From Adineta steineri (taxonomy: Eukaryota > Rotifera > Eurotatoria > Adinetida > Adinetidae), in the NCBI GenBank assembly GCA_905250115.1, contig CAJNOI010000013.1, forward strand, positions 421,788 to 485,787: a stretch of DNA of 64,000 bases. The letters are read 5' to 3'. How positions within the stretch are numbered: the stretch's first letter is position 1; each line of letters begins with the position of its first letter. The position numbers and the translations under genes are program-made. Below, piece by piece: positions 1 through 12,279 of this stretch. The notes beneath the pieces were generated by a model. The model was not told the DNA's origin. It worked only from the letters and a program-made list of their open reading frames with translations, and searched no databases.

Positions 1-1
1 A

Positions 2-3000
2 ATTCATAATAATGTGCATACAGGAGAAAATTCATTTACATTGTCAAATATTCATGTAATACATCGACCGAATTGTCGTTATCATCAAATCGGAGATTCT
101 TTTTCTGCTCCAACACCTCCATCTCTATGTCCATCCTTTGCTGATGCACCAGCTGCTAGTCCTGAACATTCTGATATTATTGATTCAATTCATACTCCAA
201 ATACGGGTATAGAACCGTATGGAATTCCACATTCTCAATCATTAAATAATGATGCTGATAATAGTTCAATTCCTTCAATACTATTAAATAAAATATCAAT
301 TAAATCAAATTATTTAGATTTTGATACATTAGATAAAAATCTTCAACACAATCAATGTGATTGCTATCATCAAAATGATATAAGTATTCAATCAAATATT
401 AATAATGATAATGGTGATGAAGATGAATTCGAAGATGAAGAAGATGATGATGAAGAAATAAAAGTCAAACAACCATCTAAATTTTCTCTATGTTGTGATC
501 AATATATTTGGTCACATTTTCATACTTTCCGAAAATATGTATCAGATTTTGTTGCAAGTAAATATTTTCGTCGTATTGTTCTATCCGCAATTGTAGTCAA
601 TACATTATCAATGGGTATTGAATATCATGGTCAACCTACATCATTAACAAATGCATTAGAATATAGTAATATAGTATTTACATCATTATTTGCAATTGAA
701 ATGATTTTAAAAATAATTGCCGATGGTTGTTTAAAATATATTAAAAATGCTTATAATTTATTTGATGGTGGAATTGTTTTAATGAGTGTTATTGAATTAC
801 AAGGAAATAAAAATAGTGGCTTATCAGTCTTACGTACATTTAGATTATTACGTGTACTTAAACTTGTCAGATTTATGCCAACATTAAGAAGACAATTAGT
901 AAGCAAAAAAAATTTTGAATTATTTTTTTTTAACACCCAGTTTGTTAAATAAAAAGAAGTATTAAACAGACGAGTAGTAGGGTCCGACGGGACCGAGTTT
1001 TTTTATTCCGGTACCGGAAAAATATTTTTTCGGAATTCATCCAGACTCAAAACTAGGGGCGTAAGTCAGGTGTTAGAGCAGGGGGGCGAAACCCTAATTT
1101 TTCTATTACAGTGGTCAAAAAAAGTGAACTTTCTAGAAGTAGGGAGGGGGGCGCCAACCCCTTTTTTCCTATTAGTTTTCGAAAGTAGGGGGGGGCGCGG
1201 CGCCCTTCCCCCTATTTACGCTCCTGCTCAAAACCCATCAATCTATTTACTCGAAATTCCGTAGTTCCTATCCCTTTTTTAACTAGGATACTCGTCTCGT
1301 CGGGGGAAAAATCAGGATTTTGATCCCGCTCCCGACGGGATACGGATCGGGACAATCCTGCCAGACCCTAACGAGTAGTAAGGAATAGAACATGTTGAAT
1401 CCGATCGATTGAAAATTAATATATTTACCTCATAGTAAAATTATCATGACATTTTGACAGAGATATTCACAAAAAAATAGTTGATCTGTTAAATCATAAT
1501 TCTCTCTTGAGCCTAATTGTATATATTTAATTTTTCTTTGTTTGAAAGAGATTGTCAGGATGTAATACTTAACCAGAGTACTTTCTTTTTGAGTTAACCG
1601 AAAAGATTACAAGTTCAACGAAGTAGAAAACGTGCTAATTATAAAGGTGACTGTATATATACTTATAGAAAAAAATTAATTGAAAAAAGGGCTCTGATAA
1701 GTATTACATCTTGACATGTTTTTTCAAGCAAAAAAAATTTAGGTACTTCAAATAAGTGTGTATAGAGAAATTTAAGATGTGGTATGAAAAAAATTGATAT
1801 TATTTCTGAGAGAAGATTTTAAGAGGTTTTCTAATAATGTCAATCAACAAGTTTCAATTAAATACTTAAGTATTCCTTCATCAAGGTATATGAATACCTT
1901 AAGACTTGAACATACCCAATAATAATCTCTCAAGCTTAATAATATGACTACATTCTATAGAATAATTCAATATTTTAGGTTGTTATGCTTAAAACAATGG
2001 ATAATGTTGCAACATTCTTCTCCTTATTACTTCTATTTATTTTCATTTTCAGGTAAGTGTAAATAAAAAATAATACATAATTAAATCTCTATAATTCAAA
2101 AAAACTAATCTAAATTATATAACGTCTTCTCCAGTATTTTGGGTATGAATCTTTTTGGCTGCAAATTTTGCAAATATGTAGAACTAAAACATACCAAAAA
2201 GCTTGAATTTGAATGTTCACGAAAAAACTTCGATTCTCTTTTATGGGCAATATTAACTGTCTTTCAAGTAATAAAAATATGAGTTCATTCTATTTGCTTT
2301 CGATGTTGCTAATTTTCTCTGCATAAGATAAACCGCTTTTTGTTTTGTTGTGTTTTCGTTCAATTTATACTTTTTTTTGTTCAATAATTAACAAATAGTA
2401 TTCTTGGTATGCATTTATTTGGTGGAGAGTTTTGTACAATACAAATATTTAATCTAACATTAATGGAAGAATTTCGTATAAAATGCCGTTGTTGTACATG
2501 TATTGAAAATGATATTTTTAAAAATGAATCCAGTTGTATAGAAGAAAGAAAGAATTTTGATTCATTAACTTCTGCTGTATTAACAGTATTTCAGGTATCA
2601 GTTGAATGAACCAATCTTTTCATAGGAGAATAAACATGAGATATATCCACTTAGGCAGTTTGAATAATATATATAGTCTTTGCTTACCTTTGGCACTAAA
2701 TACCTTGCTTTACATGTTTGTTTATTGTTGCATATATATGAATGATTAATTGAAATTTTTATAACAAAATTTTCTTAAAAATAGGTTTTAACTCAAGAAG
2801 ATTGGAATGAAGTACTTTATAATGGTATGGAAAAAACAAGTGCTTGGGCAGCTTTGTACTTTATAGCATTAATGACATTTGGCAATTATGTTTTATTTAA
2901 TTTACTTGTTGCTATTCTTGTTGAAGGATTTTCAACCGAAGTAAATAAACGTTTTTATTATTTTATTTTATTTTTGTTTTGTTTTTTTCTTATAGAAAGG

Positions 3001-6000
3001 AGGTGGTACTTCTGAAAGTGGTAGTAGTACAGATCGATTGGCAAAAGCAGATCCATTTAAAGTAAAAATAACTTATGTCTAATAATTCTATTAATAAAAA
3101 TATTTTATAGACACAAGCATTGCTGACAGGAGATATTGAAGTACCTGCTAATCCACATGAATTCATAACTGAAGAAACAGCAAGTAATCAAGAAAACAGA
3201 CTTCCTCGACCTAGAGGTATATCAAATATTTCTTTTTCTTTATAAACAAGTGTTTTTCTCTCTCTCTCTTCTAGAAGTAAAAATAATGAGTATACCAAAA
3301 ATTGCAATCAGTAATGAAGATGATTCTAGTTTACGTATACTTGAAACTCGTTTAAGAATAAATACTTATCCAAATGCATCAGCATCGCCATATAAATCAA
3401 TAATAAAAACTCGTTCATCCCAACCACAATCTCCATCATCATCATGTACAACACAAAGTTTTCATACATGTATAGAATCAACTGGAAATGAATCTTTAGA
3501 TCAATCATCAAAAATATCTGTACCTCTTAAACGAAGTCATACTATTTCGATAGTTAAAAATAATTCCGAAAATAATTCACGTAAAAGATATTCTAGTTTA
3601 TCTCAAAACCATTCATTTATAACAGTTCAAAATAATAATCAACGTAAAATGAATTCAAAACAACAACAACATTTATTAAATCCTGTACGACGAATTAATT
3701 CATATCAAGCGTCACCAAGAAAATCTTCTGATATACATCTAGATAGATTACTTGATTTAGATTCGACTACAAAACGTCGATCAACAATTAATCATTTTAC
3801 TTATCCAACAATTCAACCAGATAATACATCAAGTATTTATGGTACGCCAATGCATCAAGAATCTAATCAATATTTCGATAATTCTATTCGATTAATTATT
3901 GATACAGATACAAATACGCAAACAACAATCAATGATCAAAGTGATATGCAAGTTGATGTAACAAAAACTAAAACTCAACCTCAAATTGGAGTAAGTCTTA
4001 TTAATTTTGTTGAAAAATTCATAAATAATTTTCTTTAGATTTTTCGAGCATGTATAACTCATCTATGTGGAGATAAATTATTTAAATATGCAGATAGACG
4101 AGAAGATTATTCACTTTATCTTTTTTCACCTGACAATCGGTAAAATATTTTCTCTTTCCTACTCTCTATATATTCATCAATCATATTTTAGATTTCGACA
4201 ATTTTTAAAACGTTTAATTGTAAGAAAATCATTTGATTATTCAATTCTACTTTTCATTGCTCTTAATTGTATAACACTTGCAATGGAACGTCCATCAATT
4301 CCACCAAATAGTACTGTATGTTCAAAGTTATTTTTTTTCGATTGAAAAAATAAAATATCAATATACTTTTTTAGGAACGACAATTTTTAAATATTACAAA
4401 TTATATTTTTACAGTCATATTTTCTATTGAAATGATGATAAAAGTTATTGCCGGTGGACTTATATGTGGACCACATACATATTTACATATAGGATGGAAT
4501 GTTATGGATGGTTCACTTGTTTTTATATCAATAATGGATTTATTAATAATGAATCGTACTACAATGCCAACACCAGGTGTTGAATCAGATGCAACAACAC
4601 GTATATTTAGCATGTTAAGAGTTTTTCGTCTATTAAGAACATTACGACCATTACGAGGTTAGCAGAAATACATTTGATATCATCGTATTATTTCATAATT
4701 TTATATTTATAGTTATCAGTCGAGCACCAGGTCTTAAACTTGTTGTACAAACATTGATGTCATCATTAAGACCCATTGGGCATATTGTTGTTATTTGTTG
4801 CACATTTTTTATCATTTTTGGTATTCTTGGTGTTCAGGTAAATCTTATGATTTTTTAGTTATATTGTTAATCTTTTTATATTTTTCATTAGCTTTTCAAA
4901 GGCAAATTTTATTATTGCGATGGTCCATTGGCTCGTAATATTACTACAAAACAACAATGCGAAACTACGTCGGATCATCGTTGGAAAAATCAACAGTATA
5001 ACTTTGACAACTTAGGACAAGTATGTATTAATATTATTTGAATAGAAATTTATTTTTCTATGATTTTCTTTCTAGGCATTATTAGCTTTATTTGTATTAT
5101 CATCACGAGATGGTTGGGTACAAATCATGTACAATGGTATTGATGCAGTTGATATTGATAGACAACCGATACGAAATTATAATGAAGCTAAATTAATTTA
5201 TTTTATTTCATTTCTATTACTTGTTGGCTTTTTTGTATTAAATATGTTTGTTGGTGTTGTTGTTGAAAATTTTCATAAATGTCGTGCTGAACAAGAACGT
5301 GAAGAAAAAGCACGACGTACAGCTAAACGTGCAAAAAAAATTGAACGAAAACGACGTCGTATGCGTGAAATACCATATTATGCACATTTCTCACCATGGA
5401 GAAGACGTTTACATGATGTATGTAATAGTAAATATTTTGACTTAATTATTGCTGCTGTTATTGGTCTTAATGTTGTTACAATGTCATTAGAATTCTATTT
5501 AATGCCACCGGTAATATTTAAATAAAGAAATATATTTAAATTTCATTATTTCATTCAATAGATTTTTGATACGACTTTGGATTATTGTAATTATGTATTT
5601 ACAACTGTATTTGTATTTGAATCAATATCGAAAATTATTGCATTAGGACCATTTCGTTATTTTAAAGAAAAGTAAGAAATAAAATAAAAAATTTTAAATA
5701 TTTAATTTATAAACTTTTTTTTTATAGATGGAATCAACTTGATACAATGATTGTTGTTTTATCAATTGCCGGTATTATTATGGAGAAAATGAAAAGTGGA
5801 CATATACTTCCAATTAATCCAACACTTATACGTGTTATGAGAGTTATGAGAATTGCACGAGGTAATTAACACATTACGCACGATTTAGTTTTCTTCGGAA
5901 AAACTGATACAAAATGAGAACCTAAATTAGATATTTTAAATTCTAATTTTTTATTTCAGTTCTTAAATTATTAAAAATGGCGAAAGGTATCCGAGCTTTA

Positions 6001-7271
6001 TTAGATACAGTTATTCAAGCTCTTCCACAAGTTGGAAATCTGGTAATTCAGATATTAATCATCAATTCTTTACTATAAACATGTTGTTCTTTCTTATCAG
6101 GGTCTTTTATTTTTTCTTCTTTTCTTCATATTTGCTGCACTTGGCGTGGAATTATTTGGAAAATTAGAATGTAGCGATGAACGTCCATGTAGTGGACTTG
6201 ATAAACATGCACATTTTAAAGATTTTGGTATGGCATTTCTAACATTATTTCGTATTGCAACTGGTGATAATTGGAATGGTATTATGAAGGTAAATTAATT
6301 CGAAAAATTTTTTCAAATATTAATCTTTGTTTTCTTTTCAAAAGGATGCGCTTCGTCAAGATGATTCCCCACATGCTTCAAAAAATCATTTTATAACTGC
6401 AATAGCACCAATTTATTTTGTTATATTTGTTCTTATGGCTCAATTTGTCCTAGTTAATGTTGTTGTTGCTGTATTGATGAAGAAACTAGATGTAATTAGA
6501 TATAAAAAACAAAACTATAGTAAACAATTTTTTCATTTAGGAATCTAATCGAATGTTGGCTGATGATGCAGAAATTGATGAAGAAATTGAACGACAATTA
6601 GAAGCAGATGCACACGATCGAGATTATGTTGAACAACCATTACTTAATGATAATGAACTTATTGTAATTAATTTAATTTTTATTTCATATTCCATAAAAA
6701 AAGGGAAATAATTTGTTTTAGTTTCTAAATGATCATGATATGCGTTTCTTTCCATTAACAAAACAATTATCTTTGCCACCAAATTTTACATTTCATTCTA
6801 TGAATTCAACAAGAGGACATTTGGAAAAAGGTTTGTTTGAATAATATAATTAAAACTTATATTTTTTGTTTTTAAGCTAAAACAATTCAAGTACTAAAAG
6901 GTTCCTCATTATCATCCATTGTTAGTTCAATAGCTCGTACTCTACCAACAAAAACAGATGAAATAATTCCTTCAAATGATATTCAAGAAAATTTACCATC
7001 AAGTGCTCGAACAAGTACAGAAATTTTATATCGACCAACAACGATTATTTCTCATCATCGTTCTAATACAGTTCCAACGCGTTTAAGAAAAACTACTAAT
7101 AATCAAGAAAAAACACATCTTTCACCAATGTATAAACAAAATAAAAATGAAAAATCAACTCAATCTCAATCATTATTACAAATTCAACCAAAACGACATA
7201 TACGTACTATTGATGATGATATAAAAGATGATGAATCTCCATCAAGTAGTATTAACAATCGTCAATCATAG
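2..7271 (+). CDS. T-type (Cav3) voltage-gated calcium channel alpha-1, domains II-IV (5' end outside window)
   Basis: Pore subunit of a low-voltage-activated calcium channel in the plasma membrane. The window opens in the I-II linker. I traced 21 exons with GT-AG introns: 2-898, 1979-2052, then 2135-2267 or 2399-2594, 2785-2940, 2996-3061, 3111-3216, 3275-3990, 4039-4139, 4192-4315, 4375-4657, 4713-4837, 4892-5020, 5076-5510, 5562-5671, 5728-5861, 5960-6042, 6101-6289, 6345-6491, 6541-6663, 6722-6830, 6877-7271. They sum to 4635 nt (1545 codons including the TAG stop), with phases agreeing at every junction. Pore residues are E in TQEDW (domain II), D in SRDGW (III) and D in TGDNW (IV), matching the T-type EEDD ring. 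Domain-II S4 reads [15 protein letters not shown]. No IQ motif or EF hand is visible in the Ser/Thr-rich tail, as expected for Cav3. An AATAAA follows the stop at 7309. Confidence 0.95.
978..1370. mobile_element. hAT-like MITE in a Cav3 intron
   Basis: A GC-rich island of 393 bp inside the 1080-bp intron 899-1978. It begins TAGGGTCCGACGGGACCG and ends, as reverse complement, TAGGGTCTGGCAGGATTG, an imperfect terminal inverted repeat. It is flanked by perfect 8-bp direct repeats acgagtag (970-977 and 1371-1378), the target-site length of hAT transposons. No transposase is encoded, so it is non-autonomous. The short ORF inside is chance. Confidence 0.7.
2135..2267 (+). other. Alternative exon A of the Cav3 domain-II S5-P turret
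   Basis: 133 nt, entered in phase 2 and left in phase 0. It completes [12 protein letters not shown] and runs to [15 protein letters not shown], the standard end of domain-II S5, extracellular turret and start of the pore helix. It has three cysteines. Acceptor ..ctccag and donor gtaata are visible. It is the form closer to vertebrate Cav3 because it keeps the Trp in LLWAI. Confidence 0.85.
2399..2594 (+). other. Alternative exon B of the Cav3 domain-II S5-P turret
   Basis: 196 nt with the same entry phase (2) and exit phase (0) as exon A, 131 nt downstream of it. It again starts SILGMHLFG and ends KNFDSL..AVLTVFQ, but the turret between is 21 residues longer. It has six cysteines, including CRCCTC, and the conserved Trp before the pore helix is replaced (LTSAV). 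Using both exons would break the frame, so they must be mutually exclusive. Confidence 0.85.
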
Positions 7272-8312
7272 GAAAACAAATAAATAGCAAACATTGATTC
7301 CGTCCAAAAATAAATTTCAATAACAGACAAATGGTTTCTCTCAGATAGAATAATATATATGTCTAATTATTTCGTTTAAACATTATCCTTTTTTTTCCGA
7401 ATATTATCTTACCGGTCGACGCATCTTTCGTGTTTTTATTCTTATTGTATCTCAGTTGCATATCAAACTTTTTTTTTCTTCTTGTTTAAATAGAAAAGAA
7501 ATTATTTTGCTTATCATTATCAACTAATTAAATCTAAAGTTAGAGGAAATTGTTTCTTGAAAAACTTTTAAAGGATACAAATTTGAAATTTAAAATGATC
7601 TGATGCTTGAGTATTTGTTGAACAATAAAAATAACGAGTTGATTAAGAAACAAACTAATTCATCAATGGGTTAACTTAGCTTCTATAGTTTTACTATAAT
7701 CGGTGCGGATAACCATGTTTAAAATTAGCAGTTTGTATCTGAAATTTAAAATAATAGTATGTTACATTTCAGCATTGAACTAATTCATAAAGTATGAAAT
7801 AATTAAAGTTAAAATATTGATCACATACTGTAAAAATATTATAGATAGTTGCCAATGCTCCTTTCTAAACTAGTTTTTAAGCAAAGAAAATATTTCCAGT
7901 GTTGTCTAGATATCCGATTTTATCTAGAGGATGAAGGTAAGAGTAACCGGCATGGAAAGATAATCATCCTCATTCTTATTTACATCTTCATATTTGTCCA
8001 TTGCTTCTTTATTAATGATCTTTATTTGAATCTTTTATCGAACTGGTGTTCCATCCTAGTAGTAAATAAACGTGTTTTCTTTTCTCTTTTCTCTTTTCGT
8101 CTTCCTCAACCTATATATAAAGACACATGTTCTTGTTGTTTATATACACATAGAAGTATTTATGAAAAGAAAAACAAGGAGATATATTTCGCTTTTTAGA
8201 TGACTATTACACTAGCGAAGAGAAATTTATTGAAACAATATCCGGTACAACAAGACGGTAAATGTTATTTAGCTTGATAAATCCAATGTATCATAATTCT
8301 TGTTTAGCTAAT
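7272..8312. other. Intergenic, no gene seen
   Basis: 3' flank of the calcium channel and AT-rich spacer. The only long open frame (7849-8199) has low-complexity composition and no recognisable domain. Confidence 0.6.
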
Positions 8313-9238
8313 GGTAAATTTATATGTTCATGGTGTACAAAAGATGGTTATCAAACAAAAAATAAATGGATTGAACATATTTATGTCGATCATCGTAAGC
8401 AATGTAATTAACTAGTTAAACAATTTGTTGGTAAATGGTATGAGCGTATCATTCATCGTAGGATAATGAAATGGTGTGAGGAGAAGAACATATACGTTGA
8501 TGAACAATCAGATTTTTCTTCTCAAAGAAGACTTCAAACAAGATTTATATCACTGTTAGAAGATATAAGATTAAATATAGCAGCCTGCAATAGACCAGCA
8601 CTAGTTGTTTTTGTTGACTTTCTATCAGCTTTCGACAAAATGTGGTATCCATCGTTAATATCTACTCTAATGAAACTTGAAATGCCACTCGCGCTCATTA
8701 AATGGATTCATTCATGGTTAAGAGGACGATCTTTTACTATACATCATGGAGAAGCATCTTCAAGGACAATCAAGATGTTTGTAGGTGCCCCTCAAGGTTC
8801 TATTCTTGCTGCTACACTTTTCAGACTCCATGTGCATTTCTTACTGTTAGCGGTCATACCTCGATGCCGCATATTCGCTATATATATACACACATACCGT
8901 GATATCTATCTATCTTTTCTCTTTGTGTGCTTTATAGTTGTATTTCTTCTGTGTGTGTGTTAGGGGGGGGAGGTGGATCTTATATATTTGAAATAAATAA
9001 ATATCAGCTCGTCGAAGCGAGTTAACACTTACCAAGTATTTTCTTTCAAATTATATCTCATTTATTTGCTAATGATCTAGCACTGCTACTATTAGGATCT
9101 CTAGAGTTAAAATTCTCACTATAACATAAAAGAATTACAAAAAAGAGCAAAACTAGTAATGATACAATTAGAAGAATATTCAGATAATACACTACTTCCT
9201 GTAAATGTGCTGAAAACAAAAGCAATGATAATATATAG
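8313..9238 (+). pseudogene. Decayed non-LTR (LINE-like) reverse transcriptase
   Basis: Broken relic of a retrotransposon polymerase. At 8313-8399 there is a zinc-finger-like stretch (ICSWC...H....H). From 8434 an RT finger region (WYERIIHRRI) leads into motif A (VDFLSAFD) and motif B (GAPQGSILAATLF, about 8786-8824). About 200 bp of unrelated sequence follows. The palm then resumes at 9056 with the catalytic box altered to FAND where FADD is expected. It continues after a frameshift as KELQKRAKLVMIQLEE and stops at the TGTGGG-like hairpin at 9238. Stops, frameshift and lost Asp show it is dead. Clade not determined. Confidence 0.75.
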
Positions 9239-9307
9239 AGGGTGTGATTGTGGATGTAGGTTGAACGATGATAGGCACGCACACGGACACCCACCCCCAA
9301 AATACCT
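9238..9307. repeat. TGTGGG-like inverted repeat, copy 1
   Basis: agagggtgtgattgtggatg on the left and cacacggacacccaccccc on the right form a degenerate foldback. It abuts the broken 3' end of the reverse-transcriptase relic. Confidence 0.6.
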
Positions 9308-9587
9308 CTGATTGAAGTGAACCTGATTTTCATTATTGTGTTTAATATATCTTTCTATTTATAGAAATGCAATGATATATTAATTAAGAATGAATATCTT
9401 TAGTGGTTGTCCAGTGACAAAGATGCCGTATATGTTATTTAGTTTGAAATGAACGAGAACTTCTTTTTCCTTTCGTTTTTACAGTTACTATAAATACATG
9501 AGAGTTACTCTTTTTTTTCGTTCTTTAAACACTTTGTCATTACACAATCTCAAATGTAAAACAATTCATATGACAGTTGCAAAAACG

Positions 9588-9755
9588 AGAAGGTAGCGTC
9601 GCCACGCTCCGGAGCCTGAAAATGTATAATAAAAAATACAAAAAGGCGTAAACGGTTATAAAAAGTATAAAATGGATGCCCCGACTGGTTATATACAGCT
9701 CGGAGTGCTGGAAATATACAAAAAAATTATAAAAAGCCCTCCGGCTTTTTTGCCA
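9588..9755. other. GC-shifted island with several short stem-loops
   Basis: A segment that stands out from the AT-rich surroundings. Perfect short stems are visible: agcgt-cgcc-acgct, the palindrome gctccggagc, cagc-tcggagt-gctg, and aaaaagcc-ctcc-ggcttttt. The last looks like a bacterial intrinsic terminator. No ORF. It could be a structured RNA, a mobile-element fragment or foreign DNA; I cannot decide. Confidence 0.35.
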
Positions 9756-9886
9756 TAGATATCCAGTTAATCGATTCTCGTTCTATATCTACACTGCGGG
9801 AGTTTATTTTCATCGAGAATAAATCCACATAGATGAATACAAAGTCAACGAAAAAGGTAAGAGTGACTGTGATACATATCACAAGC

Positions 9887-9952
9887 TGGGTGTGGGTGTG
9901 GGTGTGTAATGGATATAGAATCCATACACAACACCCACACCCTCAAGATGCT
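9887..9952. repeat. TGTGGG-like inverted repeat, copy 2
   Basis: Left arm gggtgtgggtgtgggtgtg, right arm acacccacaccctc, with a second small palindrome (taatggata..tccata) at the tip. It ends in CTCAAGAT, a 3' edge shared with other copies. Confidence 0.8.
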
Positions 9953-10592
9953 CAACGAAACTATGATGTCATCTTGCGTCTTAGCATCAGAATCTGTGCG
10001 TTCACGTTTTCAAGTACCTTTTGATGAATCATCAACCGTGGTAAATTTGATTTGAACCTTTAAATATTGTATGACTGTTGTGTGTTTAGATTGGTTGGAC
10101 GTAGACTGTGCTAATTCTGCGATCAATGCGCGCTCTTTTATATTTTCTTTTCTTCTTGTATTATTGCACAACAAAGTATATTTCCTTGTAATGCACTATA
10201 TATGATATGATAAGAGAGAAAGAGAATTAAACGGGATGCTGGTCGTTGTTAAGGAACAAATAGTTTAAATGTTAGAATGTGAAAGAGACTGAAAATCTAT
10301 ATGATAGAGAAATATCTATACCCACCATCACCCTTGTCTCGTACCTAACAACGCATATTTTACATCTACGAAGACAGTGTTCATCTGAAACTACGTGACT
10401 TCAAAAACGGCTCGTATAGATTTGAAAGCAGCCAAACAACTTTATGAAGATATGGACTGACTGAAGCAAGTCAAAAATATTGAATAGCAACTTTCAGCCA
10501 TTGATGGTCTCGAATGAAACTCGAAATAGACTATACCGACAATGCTTTTATTTATGAAAATGAAAATATATAAAAAAGAAACAATTTAAATA
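9953..10592. other. Intergenic, no gene seen
   Basis: AT-rich spacer downstream of the minus-strand NHL gene. Its end (10500-10592) resembles 13740-13839, the matching position of the neighbouring duplicate block. Confidence 0.5.
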
Positions 10593-11989
10593 CTATTTCT
10601 GTGCTATAGAAAATTTATATACTTGATCATGTCCCATACTAAAAATATTGCCGAATTTATCAATTGTAATCGCTGTTGGCCAATAATAAATAAGTTTTTG
10701 TAAATGATCTTCATTTCTAACAATCATTTGATTCTGATTCGTCATCATATTTAATTGATAAATAGTAGACTCATACATCTCGGTATAATAAAGATATCCA
10801 TTACAATCTATCGTTAATCCAAAGACATACGTTAAATTTCCTATGACTGTTGTACCTTCTGTTCCATTAATTTTCCACTGTTGAATACGTTTATTTTGCC
10901 AATCAGCTATATATATTGTCAAATCATCTGTTACAACGAAACCCACTGGATCAGACAGATCAGTCGATTGATTTCCACTGAATTGATACTTTCCAGCAAC
11001 AATAATTTTTTTTGTGTAATTTGTTGATGCTAACCATTTTTTAATAAAATATTTTGTTCCAACATATATATTCATTTCTTTATCCAATGTAATATGATGA
11101 TGATATACTCCAAATAGATGTTCTCCTGCTTCACGAAATAAAATTCTTCCAATTTTTTCATTTTTTTTCCATAAATGAACTCGATAAGATACGAGATTTA
11201 CTGGATTACGTATTTGTTTTTGATCAAAATCTAAAATATACATATCTTCTGTATGAATATCAACAAAAATAGATTGTGGTGAAACAAGATCTTTACTAGC
11301 CACAGTAATACCAGTTGCACCTACTTCCATATTATAAATTTCATTTAACGAATATTTTTGTATTCGATTATTATTTGTATCAACAACATAGAGAATATCA
11401 TGAACATTATCGATAAATAAATCTCTCGGACTACATAAACTATTTTCATTTGACAGACATCGACCCAGTCGATTAATAAATACTACACCTGGTTTATTCC
11501 ATGTTGCATTTACAGATGGAATAGGACAGGATTTTGGTGGCAAAGTAAGTGTTTCTGTTGTTGCTAAATAATTGAGAAGATATGAATTATTGTTAAAAAG
11601 AAAACATTGATCTTACTTATTGGTGATTGAGTCAGTTCAGTCGTTCTTGTTGTTGTTGTTGTGTTATATACTGTAATTGGAGATGATTGGGGTTGATTAC
11701 GTGATGAAGAATTTGGAATTTTGATTGAAATGAGTAATATAATTACTAATAATAATATAATTATAAAACTAATTTGAACTTTATTTTTTGTTAGAATACA
11801 AGATTTTCTAATGACAACACTTTGGTTACTATGATTTGACAGAAGTGGTACATCATCATTAATTTCTTCTTGTTCTTGTTGTCGTTCTTCTTGATTATTT
11901 TGATCAGCAGTCAGTGATAAAGTTGGTTCCAGATTATTTTCTTCTACCGTATTTTCACGTGGTTCCAATTGCAATAATTCTTCTTCCAT
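10593..11989 (-). CDS. Type II membrane NHL-repeat protein, copy A
   Basis: Two exons, 11617-11989 and 10593-11563, split by a 53-bp intron (donor gtaag, acceptor tttag), 447 aa. I start at the ATG at 11989 (MEEELLQLEPRE). The N-terminus is an acidic, Gln/Glu-rich cytoplasmic tail of about 70 residues. One membrane helix follows (FIIILLLVIILLISI), then a Thr-rich stalk and an extracellular NHL beta-propeller with blades such as LYVVDTNNNRIQKY and IYIADWQNKRIQQW plus several N-glycosylation sites. Function unknown; NHL propellers generally bind proteins or RNA, and the topology suggests a surface or secretory-pathway binding protein. Exon 2 is exactly as long (971 nt) as that of copy B. Confidence 0.85.
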
Positions 11990-12279
11990 TTTAATCAATA
12001 TATAATATGTTTAAGTGGATAAAGATTTCTATATATTCTCAGCGTTCGATGATAGATACTAAACTTTGATTATTGTGAAATATGATCTGAAAGAGAGTGT
12101 TGAAGTGTATAGGATTAAAAATTTGAACCTATTCTTTCCTGAAAGACCGTTACCTGTAGGTTACTTACCTTATGTTAAAACTCACCTAATATCTAATAAA
12201 TTTGTTAATTTATTCGATATACAAATTTTTATTGTATTTCACATTTTTAATATCGTATTGATCGTGTTAAAAGCTTTCT

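Noticed and set aside
1070..1264. Short plus-strand ORF
   Set aside because: It lies inside the intronic MITE and has no protein-like features.
7849..8199. 116-codon ORF after the calcium channel
   Set aside because: Low-complexity Phe/Ile/Leu-rich translation, no domain and no splice support; best explained as AT-rich chance.
9731..9752. A true bacterial transcription terminator implying a prokaryotic contig
   Set aside because: The stem plus T-run fits, but genes on both sides have spliceosomal introns. A single hairpin is not evidence for a bacterial contig.
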